DNA of 64,000 nucleotides from JBGMEA01 sp963674555 (GTDB taxonomy: Bacteria; Bacillota; Clostridia; Eubacteriales; Anaerofustaceae). This document shows, in pieces, positions 8,857 through 17,574 of the stretch. The stretch lies in assembly GCA_963674555.1 (NCBI GenBank), contig OY771429.1, forward strand, positions 558,001 through 622,000. Direction: 5' to 3'. Each line of letters starts with the position of its first letter. Positions within the stretch are counted from its first letter, which is position 1. The notes beneath the pieces were generated by a model. That model had not been told where the DNA came from. It did no database searches and saw only the letters and a program-made list of their open reading frames with translations. The position numbers were made by a program, and so were the translations under genes.

Positions 8857-9344
8857 ACATTGCGATTTATCCCGGCAGTTTTGACCCTATAACAAACGGG
8901 CATTTGGATATCATAAAAAGAAGTATTCGAATATTCGATAAAGTCAATGTAGCGGTCTTAAACAATCCAAATAAAAAAAGTAAATTTTCTATCGAGGAAC
9001 GTATGGAGATGGTGCGGGAATGCACTGAAGACATCAAAGAACGAATCACCGTGACACACTACGAAGGCTTGATGGTAGATTATTGCGAACAAACAGGAAT
9101 TTATACCGTCATTCGCGGATTACGCGCATTAACGGATTTTGATTATGAATTCCAAATGGCATTGACGAACCGTTTACTGAACGATAAAGTTGACAGTGTT
9201 ATGTTTGTTGCAAGCAATCAATATTCTTATGTCAGCAGCAGTATGGTCAACGAGATCGCCTCTTATCACGGCGATGTCAGCCTATTGGTCCCACCCACTG
9301 TTTTAAATAGATTGATCGAAAAATATAATATCCCTCGGAGGTAA
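8853..9344 (+). CDS. coaD: Pantetheine-phosphate adenylyltransferase
   Basis: 163 residues, normal for CoaD (PPAT), which transfers AMP from ATP to 4'-phosphopantetheine in the fourth step of coenzyme A synthesis. The nucleotidyltransferase motif Y-P-G-S-F-D-P-I-T-N-G-H (6-17) contains the T/HxGH signature; R-G-L-R-A-L-T-D-F-D-Y-E-F (about 89-101) and S-Y-V-S-S-S (near 128) are also typical. The start overlaps rsmD by four bases and has GAGGAG in front. coaX, for the first CoA step, is also in this window (26443-27213). Confidence 0.97.
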   Translation: MNIAIYPGSFDPITNGHLDIIKRSIRIFDKVNVAVLNNPNKKSKFSIEERMEMVRECTEDIKERITVTHYEGLMVDYCEQTGIYTVIRGLRALTDFDYEFQMALTNRLLNDKVDSVMFVASNQYSYVSSSMVNEIASYHGDVSLLVPPTVLNRLIEKYNIPRR

Positions 9345-9347
9345 CTT

Positions 9348-9830
9348 ATGAGTACACAGATGTTTGATATTTTGGAAAAACTTGAATATGCGATCAATAA
9401 CGCATCCACGGTTCCGTTGACCGGAAAGATCATGCTTGATAAAGAAGAACTTCTGGACATGATCGATGAATTCCGAGCTGAGATACCGAATGATTTAAAA
9501 ATGGCGAAAAAGATCGTTGAAGATGAAGAACGCATCAAACAAGCAGCACAGAGAAAAGCTGATACGTTGATCGAAGAAGCGCGCGCACAAAAACAACATC
9601 TCATCGAAACGAATAATATTACCAAAAATGCTTATGCGGAAGCGGATGCTATCATGCGTGACGCAAAAGCGGAAGCCAACAAACTGCGTATACGTTCGAT
9701 CGAATACGTCACCAATATGTTGGCGAAAACACAAGACGATCTGCGCAACGTTATCGCAACGATAGACGAAAACAAAAGCGAATTAAAAGATAAGAAAAAA
9801 GCAACTGCCATAACTAAGAATGTGCATTAG
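9348..9830 (+). CDS. Coiled-coil protein of unknown function downstream of coaD
   Basis: 160 residues, mostly charged helix. Residues about 50-115 are rich in Ala, Glu, Lys and Arg with heptad spacing (A-Q-R-K-A-D-T-L-I-E-E-A-R-A-Q) and resemble the stalk-like or DivIVA-like coiled coils seen in many small Bacillota proteins; an ATP-synthase subunit B/H-like domain is often assigned to such sequences by composition. No membrane segment or catalytic motif. It begins three bases after coaD with GGAGG in front and ends the operon. A gene of this type after coaD recurs in Clostridia. Function unknown. Confidence 0.7.
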   Translation: MSTQMFDILEKLEYAINNASTVPLTGKIMLDKEELLDMIDEFRAEIPNDLKMAKKIVEDEERIKQAAQRKADTLIEEARAQKQHLIETNNITKNAYAEADAIMRDAKAEANKLRIRSIEYVTNMLAKTQDDLRNVIATIDENKSELKDKKKATAITKNVH

Positions 9831-9836
9831 ACAATA

Positions 9837-9868
9837 AAAAACACCGATAATATTATCGGTGTTTTTTT
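9837..9868 (+). terminator. Rho-independent terminator at the end of the asp23-like...coaD operon
   Basis: Perfect 9-bp stem ACACCGATA (9841-9849) with TATCGGTGT (9854-9862), extended by an A-run on one side and a T-run (9863-9868) on the other. Confidence 0.9.
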
Positions 9869-9937
9869 AATGGAGTTTTAAAATTTTATTTAAAAATACC
9901 TCAATTCTGCGCATTTATTATTATGGCAAGCACTCAA

Positions 9938-10726
9938 TTATGTCAAATTCATTACAAGTAATGTTACGATAAAAACAATTGCCTTACGTACGAAATTAAT
10001 TTTTATCGGTATAAAATAATTAAAGTTGTTCCCTATCCAATTGTTATTTTGCCAATAAAGCAAATCATATGACGAATTCCCCTCAGCAATGGCTTTGCTG
10101 TAACAAATCTGTCTGTATCTAAAACTGACAAGCGCTAAGAAATTTGGTTTTAAATAAGCTTTATGATTAATGTCACGTAGGATTTTTTCTGCAGCAGATA
10201 TGATTTTTTTTGCGCCCTGCTCATTTGGTTTTTGTGGCTTATATATCCCGGTGACTACTCCAACTTGTGACGAAATATCAAATCCCCAAGCAGACACGGC
10301 ATGCCTCATGCTTTTAAGCGATTGTTGACTTCCTATCATACCGGCACATGTAGTAAAAAGCATAGCTTCTTTATTGAAAAACTCGGAACGGTGGCAGACA
10401 TAAGATAGCCTATCAATGAAGTTTTTCATAAGCCCTGAAACGTTCATCACATATGTCGGGCTGGCGAAGACTACGCCATCGGCTTCGCGCATCTTTGCCA
10501 CAACTTTCATCAAATCATCTTTATGAGGACAATATGATTCATCTTTTTCGTAACATACTGTACAGCCGAGACATGGCTTAATGTCATAATTGCGTAAGCA
10601 AATTATTTCCATGTTGACTAAAGGATCTTTCTCAACCAGTAGTTTTTGTAAATATTCTAGATGTCTTTCAGTTGATCCATACCTCGGACTCGCACTGATT
10701 GCAAGAATATGTATCCTATTTTGCAT
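9938..10726 (-). CDS. Flavodoxin-like NAD(P)H-dependent oxidoreductase with a C-terminal hydrophobic segment
   Basis: 262 residues. The N-terminal 180 residues match NADPH-dependent FMN reductase/flavodoxin-fold proteins: the phosphate-binding loop S-A-S-P-R-Y-G-S-T (11-19), a C-L-G-C-x-x-C-Y motif (about 53-60) seen in iron-sulfur-flavoprotein-like members, and F-A-S-P-T-Y (about 91-96). The tail (about 190-262) is unlike the core and ends in a hydrophobic stretch of about 17 residues (about 245-260), possibly a membrane anchor. The start overlaps the preceding small gene by 11 bases, so they are co-transcribed. The neighbouring TetR gene may control it. Substrate unknown; an electron-transfer role for quinones or small redox-active compounds is an inference. 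Confidence 0.8.
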   Translation of the reverse strand: MQNRIHILAISASPRYGSTERHLEYLQKLLVEKDPLVNMEIICLRNYDIKPCLGCTVCYEKDESYCPHKDDLMKVVAKMREADGVVFASPTYVMNVSGLMKNFIDRLSYVCHRSEFFNKEAMLFTTCAGMIGSQQSLKSMRHAVSAWGFDISSQVGVVTGIYKPQKPNEQGAKKIISAAEKILRDINHKAYLKPNFLALVSFRYRQICYSKAIAEGNSSYDLLYWQNNNWIGNNFNYFIPIKINFVRKAIVFIVTLLVMNLT

Positions 10727-10907
10727 TATTTTTTACTTTATCTTTTAGTAGAAATGCAAACAGTGTAAATATTATGCCACTTAAGCTCGTAATTTGATGA
10801 AATGTAATTGAACTAGCTTCTATTCCTTCTTGTGAAGTCAGCCAGAATCCACAGATCATAGTCGTTGAGAGTAGTGTGATTGATAGTATTTTTGTGATTT
10901 TTTCCAT
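10716..10907 (-). CDS. Small two-helix membrane protein
   Basis: 63 residues from the ATG at 10907. The frame is open for 28 more codons upstream, but only this ATG has a Shine-Dalgarno (AAAGGA, about 10 bases upstream), and the extra residues are unlike a membrane protein start. Two hydrophobic helices at about 5-22 and 38-53, ending in K-D-K-V-K-N-N-A-K. No family recognised. It lies between the TetR gene and the flavodoxin gene and overlaps the latter, so the three probably act together. Function unknown. Confidence 0.55.
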   Translation of the reverse strand: MEKITKILSITLLSTTMICGFWLTSQEGIEASSITFHQITSLSGIIFTLFAFLLKDKVKNNAK

Positions 10908-11015
10908 TGTTAATATATCCTTTCTAAAGTAATATGTTTTAAAAATTTTGATGTAGCGTGTAAGAAATAAATCTCTAAGGATAAATGGCACATAATGTTT
11001 TACTCACATATACAG

Positions 11016-11564
11016 TTAAAGTAGTCCAAGATTCCCCAATATCGTATCAATTATTTCGTAATAAGTTTTTTCTGATTTGATGTATTCATAAAAAGCATCT
11101 TCTTTGAAAAAAATTATTTGCAAAGGAACTATTACCTGGATCGATAAATATTTCACCTCATCAATTGTCCACTCCGGATTTATCTCATGAATTACAGATT
11201 CAATAAAGCTCGCTGTTTCAAAGCCCTTGTTAATCAGCTCATGCTTTATCGTCATATTTGTATATTGTCTGTAGTCCACAAGCAAATCCGAGAGATCATG
11301 CAAAAATAGTTGCAACCGTCGCCTAGGATCTATGTTTGAATTGTATAAACTGTTCGTCCCAGATCTTGAATCGGTGTGGATAATGCTGTTTATCGCATCG
11401 AGGAGAAGATCGTCTTTAGAATCGAAGTAGTAGTTAATAAGCCCGACAGACACATTAGCCTCCTCTGCTATTTTCCTTACCGTAATCTCTTCCAACTCAT
11501 AAACATCTTTAAGCAACATCATTGTTGTTTTAACGAGATGATCTCTAGTTTCACTGTATTTCAT
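11016..11564 (-). CDS. TetR/AcrR family transcriptional regulator
   Basis: 182 residues from the ATG at 11564, which has AAGGAG six bases upstream; a longer frame from 11597 lacks such a site. The N-terminal TetR helix-turn-helix is clear: T-R-D-H-L-V-K-T, then I-T-V-R-K-I-A-E-E-A-N-V-S-V-G-L-I-N-Y-Y-F and D-S-K-D-D-L-L (about 5-55). The C-terminal ligand-binding half is not assignable. It heads the small accessory group with the membrane protein and the flavodoxin-like reductase. A perfect 12-bp palindrome at 11585-11596 just upstream is a candidate operator. It resembles the second TetR gene at 47600-48250 in the motif G-L-V/I-N-Y-Y-F. Confidence 0.9.
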   Translation of the reverse strand: MKYSETRDHLVKTTMMLLKDVYELEEITVRKIAEEANVSVGLINYYFDSKDDLLLDAINSIIHTDSRSGTNSLYNSNIDPRRRLQLFLHDLSDLLVDYRQYTNMTIKHELINKGFETASFIESVIHEINPEWTIDEVKYLSIQVIVPLQIIFFKEDAFYEYIKSEKTYYEIIDTILGNLGLL

Positions 11565-11584
11565 GCTGTGCTCCTTTTCAGTAC

Positions 11585-11596
11585 TGAACATGTTCA
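11585..11596. promoter_or_regulatory. Candidate operator palindrome for the TetR regulator
   Basis: TGAACATGTTCA is a perfect 12-bp palindrome 20 bases before the preferred TetR start. TetR proteins usually repress themselves from such palindromes; that this one is bound is inference. Confidence 0.35.
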
Positions 11597-11647
11597 TTTT
11601 ATTAAAAATTTATTCCAACGTCAATCCTTTCGTGTTCAAAGTTTAGG

Positions 11648-11668
11648 CGCCTTTTTAAGGCGTTTTTT
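11648..11668 (+). terminator. Orphan plus-strand terminator-like hairpin
   Basis: CGCCTT (11648-11653), TTT loop, AAGGCG (11657-11662) and six T. It has the shape of a terminator, but no plus-strand gene lies upstream for nearly 2 kb. It may end a small unrecognised RNA, or be a relic of the insertion of the TetR group. Confidence 0.4.
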
Positions 11669-11754
11669 AGCGTATGCTCAAATATATTTTTATGCGACAT
11701 AGCCATCAGACAAAACGACAATATAGAAGATGAACCTTACTTACAAAAATCTAA

Positions 11755-11786
11755 ATAAAAAAGCACCGATATATCGATGCTTTTTT
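11755..11786 (-). terminator. Terminator of guaBA
   Basis: Stem AGCACCGAT (11762-11770) with ATCGATGCT (11773-11781), one G-T pair, flanked by A-run and T-run so it can work on both strands. It begins directly after the guaA stop (11787). Confidence 0.8.
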
Positions 11787-13316
11787 CTACTCCCACTCAA
11801 TCGTTGACGGTGGCTTACTGGTTATGTCATACACAACACGATTAACGTGTTTGACTTCATTGACGATACGGTTTGAGATATGCGCTAAGGTATCAAGATC
11901 GATCCTAGCCCAATCAGCCGTCATCCCGTCCACACTTGTGACCGCGCGAAGCCCGATGGTGTAATCATATGTTCGCTCATCCCCCATTACACCGACCGTG
12001 CGGTTTCCGGGTAGTACAGCGAAATATTGCCAGATCGTATTCTTGTAATCGCTGTTCATGATCTCTTCTCGGAAGATCGCGTCAGCGTTTTGTAATATCT
12101 CTACTTTATCGGGTGTGACTTCGCCCATAATTCGGATCCCGAGTCCCGGACCGGGGAAAGGCTGACGTTCTACGATCGCATCATCGATCTGTAATTCCCG
12201 CCCTACCTTACGCACTTCGTCTTTGAATAATTCTTTTAACGGTTCCAACAACGAAAATGCCATATCCTCGGGAAGTCCGCCTACATTGTGATGGCTCTTG
12301 ATAACCGCGGCGTTTTTATTTCCGCTCTCGATCACATCGGGATAGATCGTTCCTTGTAATAAATATTCGATGTCTTCGAGTTTATTTGCTTCTCTTTCAA
12401 AGACACGGATAAATTGTTCGCCGATGATCTTTCTTTTTTGTTCGGGATCGGTAACGCCTTTCAGTTTTTCAAAAAACTGTTCCGCAGCGTTTACTCTTAT
12501 GAAATTCATTTCGAAGTTTTCCGAAAAGACTTTCTCAACATTGTCCGCTTCATCTTTTCGTAATAATCCATGATCCACAAAAATGCAAGTCAGGTTTTTA
12601 CCGATCGCTTTATGTACTAAAACAGCTGCGACAGAAGAATCTACGCCTCCGCTTAATGCGCATAGCACTTTTCGGTCTTTGACGATCTCTTTGATTTCTT
12701 CTACTTTCCTTACGGCAAAATCCTTCATTGACCATGTGCCCTTTAAACCGCAAACACGGTATAAAAAATGCGCCAATATCTCATTCCCGAATTCACAATG
12801 CGTAACTTCGGGATGAAATTGGACAGCATAAAATTGATCAGAAACATTCTCCATTGCCGCAATCGGACAATCTTTAGTCTCAGCCGTCGCTACGAAACCC
12901 ACAGGTACTTTTGCAACATGATCCGTATGGCTCATCCAGCCATTGATCTGTTTCGGAATATCTTCAAATAAAACACTCTCGCCGAGTGCAACCTGGATTT
13001 TTCCGTATTCGCTGACATCACAATGTTGTACTTTTCCGCCAAATACTTTTGCCATCAATTGCATCCCATAACAAATACCAAGGATAGGTACACCGAGTTC
13101 AAAAATATCATCCGAACAAATCGGCGCATTAGGAGAAGTAAGACTTGAAGGGCCACCGGTAAAAATGATCCCTTGCGGATCTTTTTCTTTAATGACCGCA
13201 GTCGGGGTATCGTAAGGCAACACCTCACAGTATACGTTCATTTCGCGTACACGTCTTGCGATAAGCTGATTATATTGGCCGCCGAAATCCAGTACAATGA
13301 TCGTTTCTTTTTCCAT
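11787..13316 (-). CDS. guaA: GMP synthase (glutamine-hydrolysing)
   Basis: 509 residues, full length. It aminates XMP to GMP with ATP and glutamine, the last step of GMP synthesis. N-terminal class I glutamine amidotransferase: nucleophile C82 in G-I-C-Y-G-M-Q, His/Glu of Q-F-H-P-E-V (about 166-171). ATP-pyrophosphatase domain with the P-loop A-L-S-G-G-V-D-S-S (about 217-225). C-terminal dimerisation domain ends with the conserved K-P-P-S-T-I-E-W-E. It follows guaB by six bases, so IMP to XMP to GMP is one operon. Confidence 0.98.
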   Translation of the reverse strand: MEKETIIVLDFGGQYNQLIARRVREMNVYCEVLPYDTPTAVIKEKDPQGIIFTGGPSSLTSPNAPICSDDIFELGVPILGICYGMQLMAKVFGGKVQHCDVSEYGKIQVALGESVLFEDIPKQINGWMSHTDHVAKVPVGFVATAETKDCPIAAMENVSDQFYAVQFHPEVTHCEFGNEILAHFLYRVCGLKGTWSMKDFAVRKVEEIKEIVKDRKVLCALSGGVDSSVAAVLVHKAIGKNLTCIFVDHGLLRKDEADNVEKVFSENFEMNFIRVNAAEQFFEKLKGVTDPEQKRKIIGEQFIRVFEREANKLEDIEYLLQGTIYPDVIESGNKNAAVIKSHHNVGGLPEDMAFSLLEPLKELFKDEVRKVGRELQIDDAIVERQPFPGPGLGIRIMGEVTPDKVEILQNADAIFREEIMNSDYKNTIWQYFAVLPGNRTVGVMGDERTYDYTIGLRAVTSVDGMTADWARIDLDTLAHISNRIVNEVKHVNRVVYDITSKPPSTIEWE

Positions 13317-13322
13317 ATTCGA

Positions 13323-14783
13323 TTAATACTCCCTGGAATAATTCGGTGATTCTTTTACGATCGAAATATCATGCGGATGGCTTTCAGCAAGTGAAGCCGG
13401 AGTTATCTTAATAAATTGAGTTTTTTCTTTGAGTTCTTTTATCGTTGCACATCCGCAGTAACCCATACCGGAACGAAGACCGCCGACCATTTGGAAAATA
13501 ACTTCTGAAACAGAGCCTTTAAATGCGACTCTTCCTTCAACACCTTCGGGTACCAATTTCTTTTGTCCCGATTGGAAGTAACGGTCACTGCTTCCGTGCT
13601 CTTGTTCCATAGCACCGATCGAACCCATTCCTCTGTAAGACTTAAATCTTCTGCCTTGGTAAATGATCGTTTCACCTGGGCTTTCATCCGTACCTGCAAG
13701 TAAGCTTCCGATCATAACGGTTGATGCGCCCGCCGCGATCGCTTTCGTAATATCTCCTGAGTATTTGATCCCGCCGTCGGAGATAACGGGTATATCGTAT
13801 TTATCTGCCATTTCCGCGCAATCCATAACGGCGCTGATCTGAGGAACACCGATGCCTGCGACAACACGAGTCGTGCAGATCGATCCCGGACCGATACCTA
13901 CTTTGATAGCGTCCGCTCCTGCTTCGATCAAATCTTTTGTAGCTTTAGCGGTTGCAACATTCCCTGCGATAAGATCTATATCGGGATAAGCTTCTCTGAT
14001 TTGCTTGACCGCATTGATAACATTATCGGAATGACCGTGTGCCGTATCGACTACGATAACATCAACATGCGCGTCATATAAAGCCGCAATTCGTTCCATA
14101 CTGCCCGGTCCAACGCCTACCGCTGCACCGCATACTAGTCTTCCGTGACTGTCTTTTGCGGAATTAGGGTATTGTATAATTTTCTCTATATCTTTGATCG
14201 TGATAAGGCCTTTTAAGTTGCCTTCCTCATCAACAATGGGTAATTTCTCTATTTTGTATTGCTTTAATATCAATTCGGCTTGCGCCAATGTCGTTCCTTC
14301 GGGCGCAGTGATCAGGTTATCTTTCGTCATAGCCTCATGTATCGGTCTGGTGGGATCATTCTCAAAACGCAGATCGCGATTCGTAATGATACCGACGAGC
14401 TTTTTCCCGCGTACGATCGGTACTCCCGATATATGGTATTTTTCCATTAACTCCAAAGCATCCGCCACAACGTGATTTTCCGTTAAATAAAACGGATCGA
14501 CTATTACGCCGTGCTCGCTTCTTTTAACTTTATCCACATGTTCAGCTTGTTTTTCGATAGACATATTTTTATGAATGATTCCTATACCGCCTTGACGAGC
14601 CATAGCGATAGCCAAACGACTGTCGGTAACGGTATCCATGCCAGCACTGATAAGTGGGATATTCAATTTGATCCTTTTTGTAAGATAAGTGGCTACTTCC
14701 ACATCTCTCGGTGTTACACTGCTCTTTTGAGGGATCAAGAGCACATCATCAAAAGTGAACCCTTCTTTCACGATTTTACCCAT
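13323..14783 (-). CDS. guaB: IMP dehydrogenase
   Basis: 486 residues. It oxidises IMP to XMP with NAD+, the committed step to guanine nucleotides. TIM barrel with two CBS domains inserted at about 95-210 (V-V-A-D-A-L-E-L-M and I-T-N-R-D-L-R-F visible). The catalytic loop G-P-G-S-I-C-T-T-R is near residues 298-306, and the flap has Y-R-G-M-G-S (about 385-390). CGGAGG lies just before the ATG. No purine riboswitch signature is visible in the upstream 140 bases, so control is not evident from the sequence. Confidence 0.98.
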   Translation of the reverse strand: MGKIVKEGFTFDDVLLIPQKSSVTPRDVEVATYLTKRIKLNIPLISAGMDTVTDSRLAIAMARQGGIGIIHKNMSIEKQAEHVDKVKRSEHGVIVDPFYLTENHVVADALELMEKYHISGVPIVRGKKLVGIITNRDLRFENDPTRPIHEAMTKDNLITAPEGTTLAQAELILKQYKIEKLPIVDEEGNLKGLITIKDIEKIIQYPNSAKDSHGRLVCGAAVGVGPGSMERIAALYDAHVDVIVVDTAHGHSDNVINAVKQIREAYPDIDLIAGNVATAKATKDLIEAGADAIKVGIGPGSICTTRVVAGIGVPQISAVMDCAEMADKYDIPVISDGGIKYSGDITKAIAAGASTVMIGSLLAGTDESPGETIIYQGRRFKSYRGMGSIGAMEQEHGSSDRYFQSGQKKLVPEGVEGRVAFKGSVSEVIFQMVGGLRSGMGYCGCATIKELKEKTQFIKITPASLAESHPHDISIVKESPNYSREY

Positions 14784-14889
14784 AGTTTCCTCCGATATTA
14801 ATATTAACTCATATCATAACAAATATTCGGTTTTTTTGCAAAGAAAATAATCGAAATATCTGCCTTGAAAGATCGTCTTTTCATCAATC

Positions 14890-14921
14890 AAAAAATCGAA
14901 TGCATACTGCATTCGATTTTT
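14890..14921 (-). terminator. Terminator of the rnf operon
   Basis: Perfect 13-bp stem (14892-14904 with 14908-14920), 3-base loop, A-run on the left giving a T-run on the minus strand. It ends five bases before the rnfB stop codon. Confidence 0.88.
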
Positions 14922-14925
14922 ATTT

Positions 14926-15768
14926 TTATGTTACCGCTTCCTCTGTTACGTCTTCTGAAACACTCAATCTTCTCATATCCAAAATTGTATTCTTCGGACA
15001 TTTCTCCACACATGTTCCGCATTCCGTACATTTATCGTAGTCGATCACAGGAAGATTTACGCCTTTTTCGAGCGTGATCGCATCTTCGGGACAATTCTTA
15101 ACACATAGTCCGCATGCGATACATCCGACTTTGCAAACATTCGTGACTTCTTTTCCGCGATCATGAGAATTGCATCTGATGTGTACTGCTTTGTTGTCAG
15201 GGATAAGTCGTATCACATTTTCGGGACATATTTCGATACATTTTCCGCAAGATGTACAATTGTCCGGTATGACTTCCGCCAAGCCGTTTTCATTGACGAA
15301 TATCGCATCAAAGTTACATACATCCACACAGGAACCGTATCCCAAACATCCGTACGGACAACCTTTATCACCACCCATAGTCATAGCTGCTTGTTGACAA
15401 TCTTTAACACCGTAATACGCATATTTCTTTACGCTGTTTTCCCTGTCACCGCCGCAACTTACGAAAGCCACCATGCGTTGACTCGAATCGACTTCGACAC
15501 CTAATATCTCACCGACTTTTGCTGCGACTTCCGCTCCACCTACAGGGCAAGCATTCGCAGGAGCGGTGCCTGCGGCAACAGCTTCAGCTAACGCATCGCA
15601 TCCGGGAAATCCGCATGCACCGCAGTTTGCACCGGGCAATACATCTCTGATCTCGGCTATCTTAGGATCTTTTTTGACCGCAAATACTTTCGAGGCATAG
15701 GCAAGTCCCGCACCGAGCACGATCCCCATGATGCCAACGATTAAAATTGCAATTGTTATATTATTCAT
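14926..15768 (-). CDS. rnfB: Rnf complex subunit RnfB (iron-sulfur protein)
   Basis: 280 residues. RnfB is the entry point for electrons from reduced ferredoxin in the Rnf ferredoxin:NAD+ oxidoreductase. One N-terminal membrane helix (about 5-26), then the four-Cys cluster motif G-A-N-C-G-A-C-G-F-P-G-C (47-58, with a fourth Cys near 74), and several ferredoxin-type motifs: C-P-Y-G-C-L-G-Y-G-S-C (about 138-148), C-T-S-C-G-K-C-I-E-I-C-P (about 172), C-I-A-C-G-L-C-V-K-N-C-P (about 216) and C-T-E-C-G-T-C-V-E-K-C-P (about 246). Last gene of rnfCDGEAB, 18 bases after rnfA. Confidence 0.95.
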   Translation of the reverse strand: MNNITIAILIVGIMGIVLGAGLAYASKVFAVKKDPKIAEIRDVLPGANCGACGFPGCDALAEAVAAGTAPANACPVGGAEVAAKVGEILGVEVDSSQRMVAFVSCGGDRENSVKKYAYYGVKDCQQAAMTMGGDKGCPYGCLGYGSCVDVCNFDAIFVNENGLAEVIPDNCTSCGKCIEICPENVIRLIPDNKAVHIRCNSHDRGKEVTNVCKVGCIACGLCVKNCPEDAITLEKGVNLPVIDYDKCTECGTCVEKCPKNTILDMRRLSVSEDVTEEAVT

Positions 15769-15786
15769 TGTCTGTTTTTCCTCCGT

Positions 15787-16374
15787 CTATAGCGCTATAA
15801 GCCCTTGGAAGCCCAAGAAAGCCAAAGACATCAGCCCTGCTGAAATCAATGCGATCGGAAATCCTTGAAGACTTTTGGGAATCGCTGAAAGCTCTAAGCG
15901 CTCTCTGATACCCGCAAATAATACAATGGCCAAAGTGAAACCGATAGCGGCCCCCAATCCATTGAAAATAGCTTCTATCAAATTAAAGCTTGCGTCTATG
16001 TTCAATATCGTGACACCGAGCACTGCGCAATTTGTTGTGATGAGCGGTAAGTAAACGCCCAATGCCTGATACAATGCCGGGCTGATCTTTTGTAAAACCA
16101 TTTCGACCAATTGCACCAAAGCAGCGATGACCAGTATGAAAGTGATCGTCTGTAAGTAACCCAAACCGAAAGGTTCAAGAAGTAAATACTGTACTGCATA
16201 AGTTACAGCGCTGGCAACAACCATTACAAAGGCGACTGCCATACCCATGCCTATCGCTGTATCGGTTTTTTTCGACACACCTAAGAACGGACATATACCA
16301 AGGAATTTTACTACAACAAAGTTATTTACAAAAATCGTACTCAGTAAGATCAATATAAGTTTCATCTCTAGCAA
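15787..16374 (-). CDS. rnfA: Rnf complex subunit RnfA (membrane)
   Basis: 195 residues with six membrane helices. RnfA and RnfE are inverted homologues that form the ion-translocating core and hold an intramembrane iron-sulfur cluster with conserved Cys, one here in F-L-G-I-C-P-F-L-G-V (about 24-33) and one in T-N-C-A-V-L-G (about 108-114). The start overlaps the rnfE end by seven bases. Sequence strongly typical (V-N-N-F-V-V-V-K-F-L-G-I-C-P). Confidence 0.96.
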   Translation of the reverse strand: MLEMKLILILLSTIFVNNFVVVKFLGICPFLGVSKKTDTAIGMGMAVAFVMVVASAVTYAVQYLLLEPFGLGYLQTITFILVIAALVQLVEMVLQKISPALYQALGVYLPLITTNCAVLGVTILNIDASFNLIEAIFNGLGAAIGFTLAIVLFAGIRERLELSAIPKSLQGFPIALISAGLMSLAFLGFQGLIAL

Positions 16375-16976
16375 CCCTCCTTAGCTTTTTTCTTAGCCTG
16401 TAACATATTCAATAAACCCATCAATGCGCCTAGCACAAGGAAAGCACCCGGTGGCAATATCATAAGTAACATAGGTTGATAAGCAGTTCCGAGAATGCTG
16501 AATCCTAAGATAGTTCCAGCACCCAATATCTCTCTGATCGATCCTATAAGCGTAATTGCCAAAGTAAAACCAAGACCCATGCCAAGCCCGTCTACGACAG
16601 AAAGGAATACACTATTTTTCGAAGCAAATGCTTCGGCACGTCCTAAGATGATACAATTTACGACGATCAACGGAATAAATACACCAAGCGAATCGTAAAG
16701 AGCGGGGACATATGCTTCCAATACCATCTGAACGACTGTAACAAATGTCGCGATAACAACGACAAAACTGGGTATTCTGATCTTCGGTGGAATTACATTC
16801 CTTAAAAGTGAAATGAAGAAATTAGAACAAACCAAAACAAAAGTTGCCGATATACCCATACCGATACTGTTCGTTGCGGATGTAGTCACCGCTAAGGTCG
16901 GACACATACCGAGCACTAATCTGAAAACAGGATTTTCGTGTAATATACCATTTGAAAATACTTTCGTAAATTTCAT
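16368..16976 (-). CDS. rnfE: Rnf complex subunit RnfE (membrane)
   Basis: 202 residues, six membrane helices, homologous to RnfA. Family motifs: N-P-V-F-R-L-V-L-G-M-C-P-T-L-A-V (about 15-30) and V-N-C-I-I-L-G-R-A-E-A-F-A (about 108-120), each with the Cys expected to bind the shared iron-sulfur cluster. C-terminus is hydrophilic and Lys-rich. It starts one base after rnfG ends and overlaps rnfA. Confidence 0.96.
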   Translation of the reverse strand: MKFTKVFSNGILHENPVFRLVLGMCPTLAVTTSATNSIGMGISATFVLVCSNFFISLLRNVIPPKIRIPSFVVVIATFVTVVQMVLEAYVPALYDSLGVFIPLIVVNCIILGRAEAFASKNSVFLSVVDGLGMGLGFTLAITLIGSIREILGAGTILGFSILGTAYQPMLLMILPPGAFLVLGALMGLLNMLQAKKKAKEGC

Positions 16977-16977
16977 A

Positions 16978-17574
16978 TTAATTTCCTCCTTGCATTGTTA
17001 AAAAAGCAAGTCTTGCATCATTAACAGCTAAAGTAACCGCTTTCGACGTGATCGTTGCACCTGTGATCGCCTCGATCTCGGTATCGCCCGCAGTTCCAAT
17101 CTTAATAACAGTCAATTCACTGCTAACATCTTTATCGGTATATTGCGAGATCCATTCTTCGTCTGTAGCTTTTGCGCCCAATCCGGGCGTTTCATTATGA
17201 TTCAAGACTTGAACGCCACCGACTGTCCCGTCAAGATAAATACCTGTCAGAACATCTATGGCTCCGCCAAAACCGCTTACCGTACAAGTATAGGTATACC
17301 CGATCACTTCACCGTCTTTTTTAGCAATATATATTTCCTTTAATATCTCTGTAGACAGTCCGCTTTTCTCAGCAATCTCTTCCAATTGCTCTTGCGACAT
17401 TTTTTCATTTAGGTCATCCGCTTCACTCATAACGATCAACCTTGCACCCGCTGCGCTTTCTTCACGCGCTGATGCGATGATCGGTGCAGTCAATTCATTG
17501 GTATAAGCTAATAGAGCGGATGCTACGACACAGATGATCAAAAGTACAACTGATAATTTTAATATATCACGCAT
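16978..17574 (-). CDS. rnfG: Rnf complex subunit RnfG (covalent FMN)
   Basis: 198 residues. One N-terminal membrane helix (about 5-24) and an extracytoplasmic FMN-binding domain. The flavinylation motif T-G-A-T-I-T (171-176) carries FMN in a phosphoester bond to its last Thr in this family. The enzyme that attaches the FMN (ApbE) is not encoded in the window. The segment H-N-E-T-P-G-L-G (about 126-133) is also family-typical. The start overlaps rnfD by eight bases. Confidence 0.95.
   Translation of the reverse strand: MRDILKLSVVLLIICVVASALLAYTNELTAPIIASAREESAAGARLIVMSEADDLNEKMSQEQLEEIAEKSGLSTEILKEIYIAKKDGEVIGYTYTCTVSGFGGAIDVLTGIYLDGTVGGVQVLNHNETPGLGAKATDEEWISQYTDKDVSSELTVIKIGTAGDTEIEAITGATITSKAVTLAVNDARLAFLTMQGGN

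Noticed and set aside
14784..14889. Purine riboswitch or other leader control upstream of guaB
   Set aside because: None of the conserved purine aptamer segments is seen; only a Shine-Dalgarno and AT-rich sequence.
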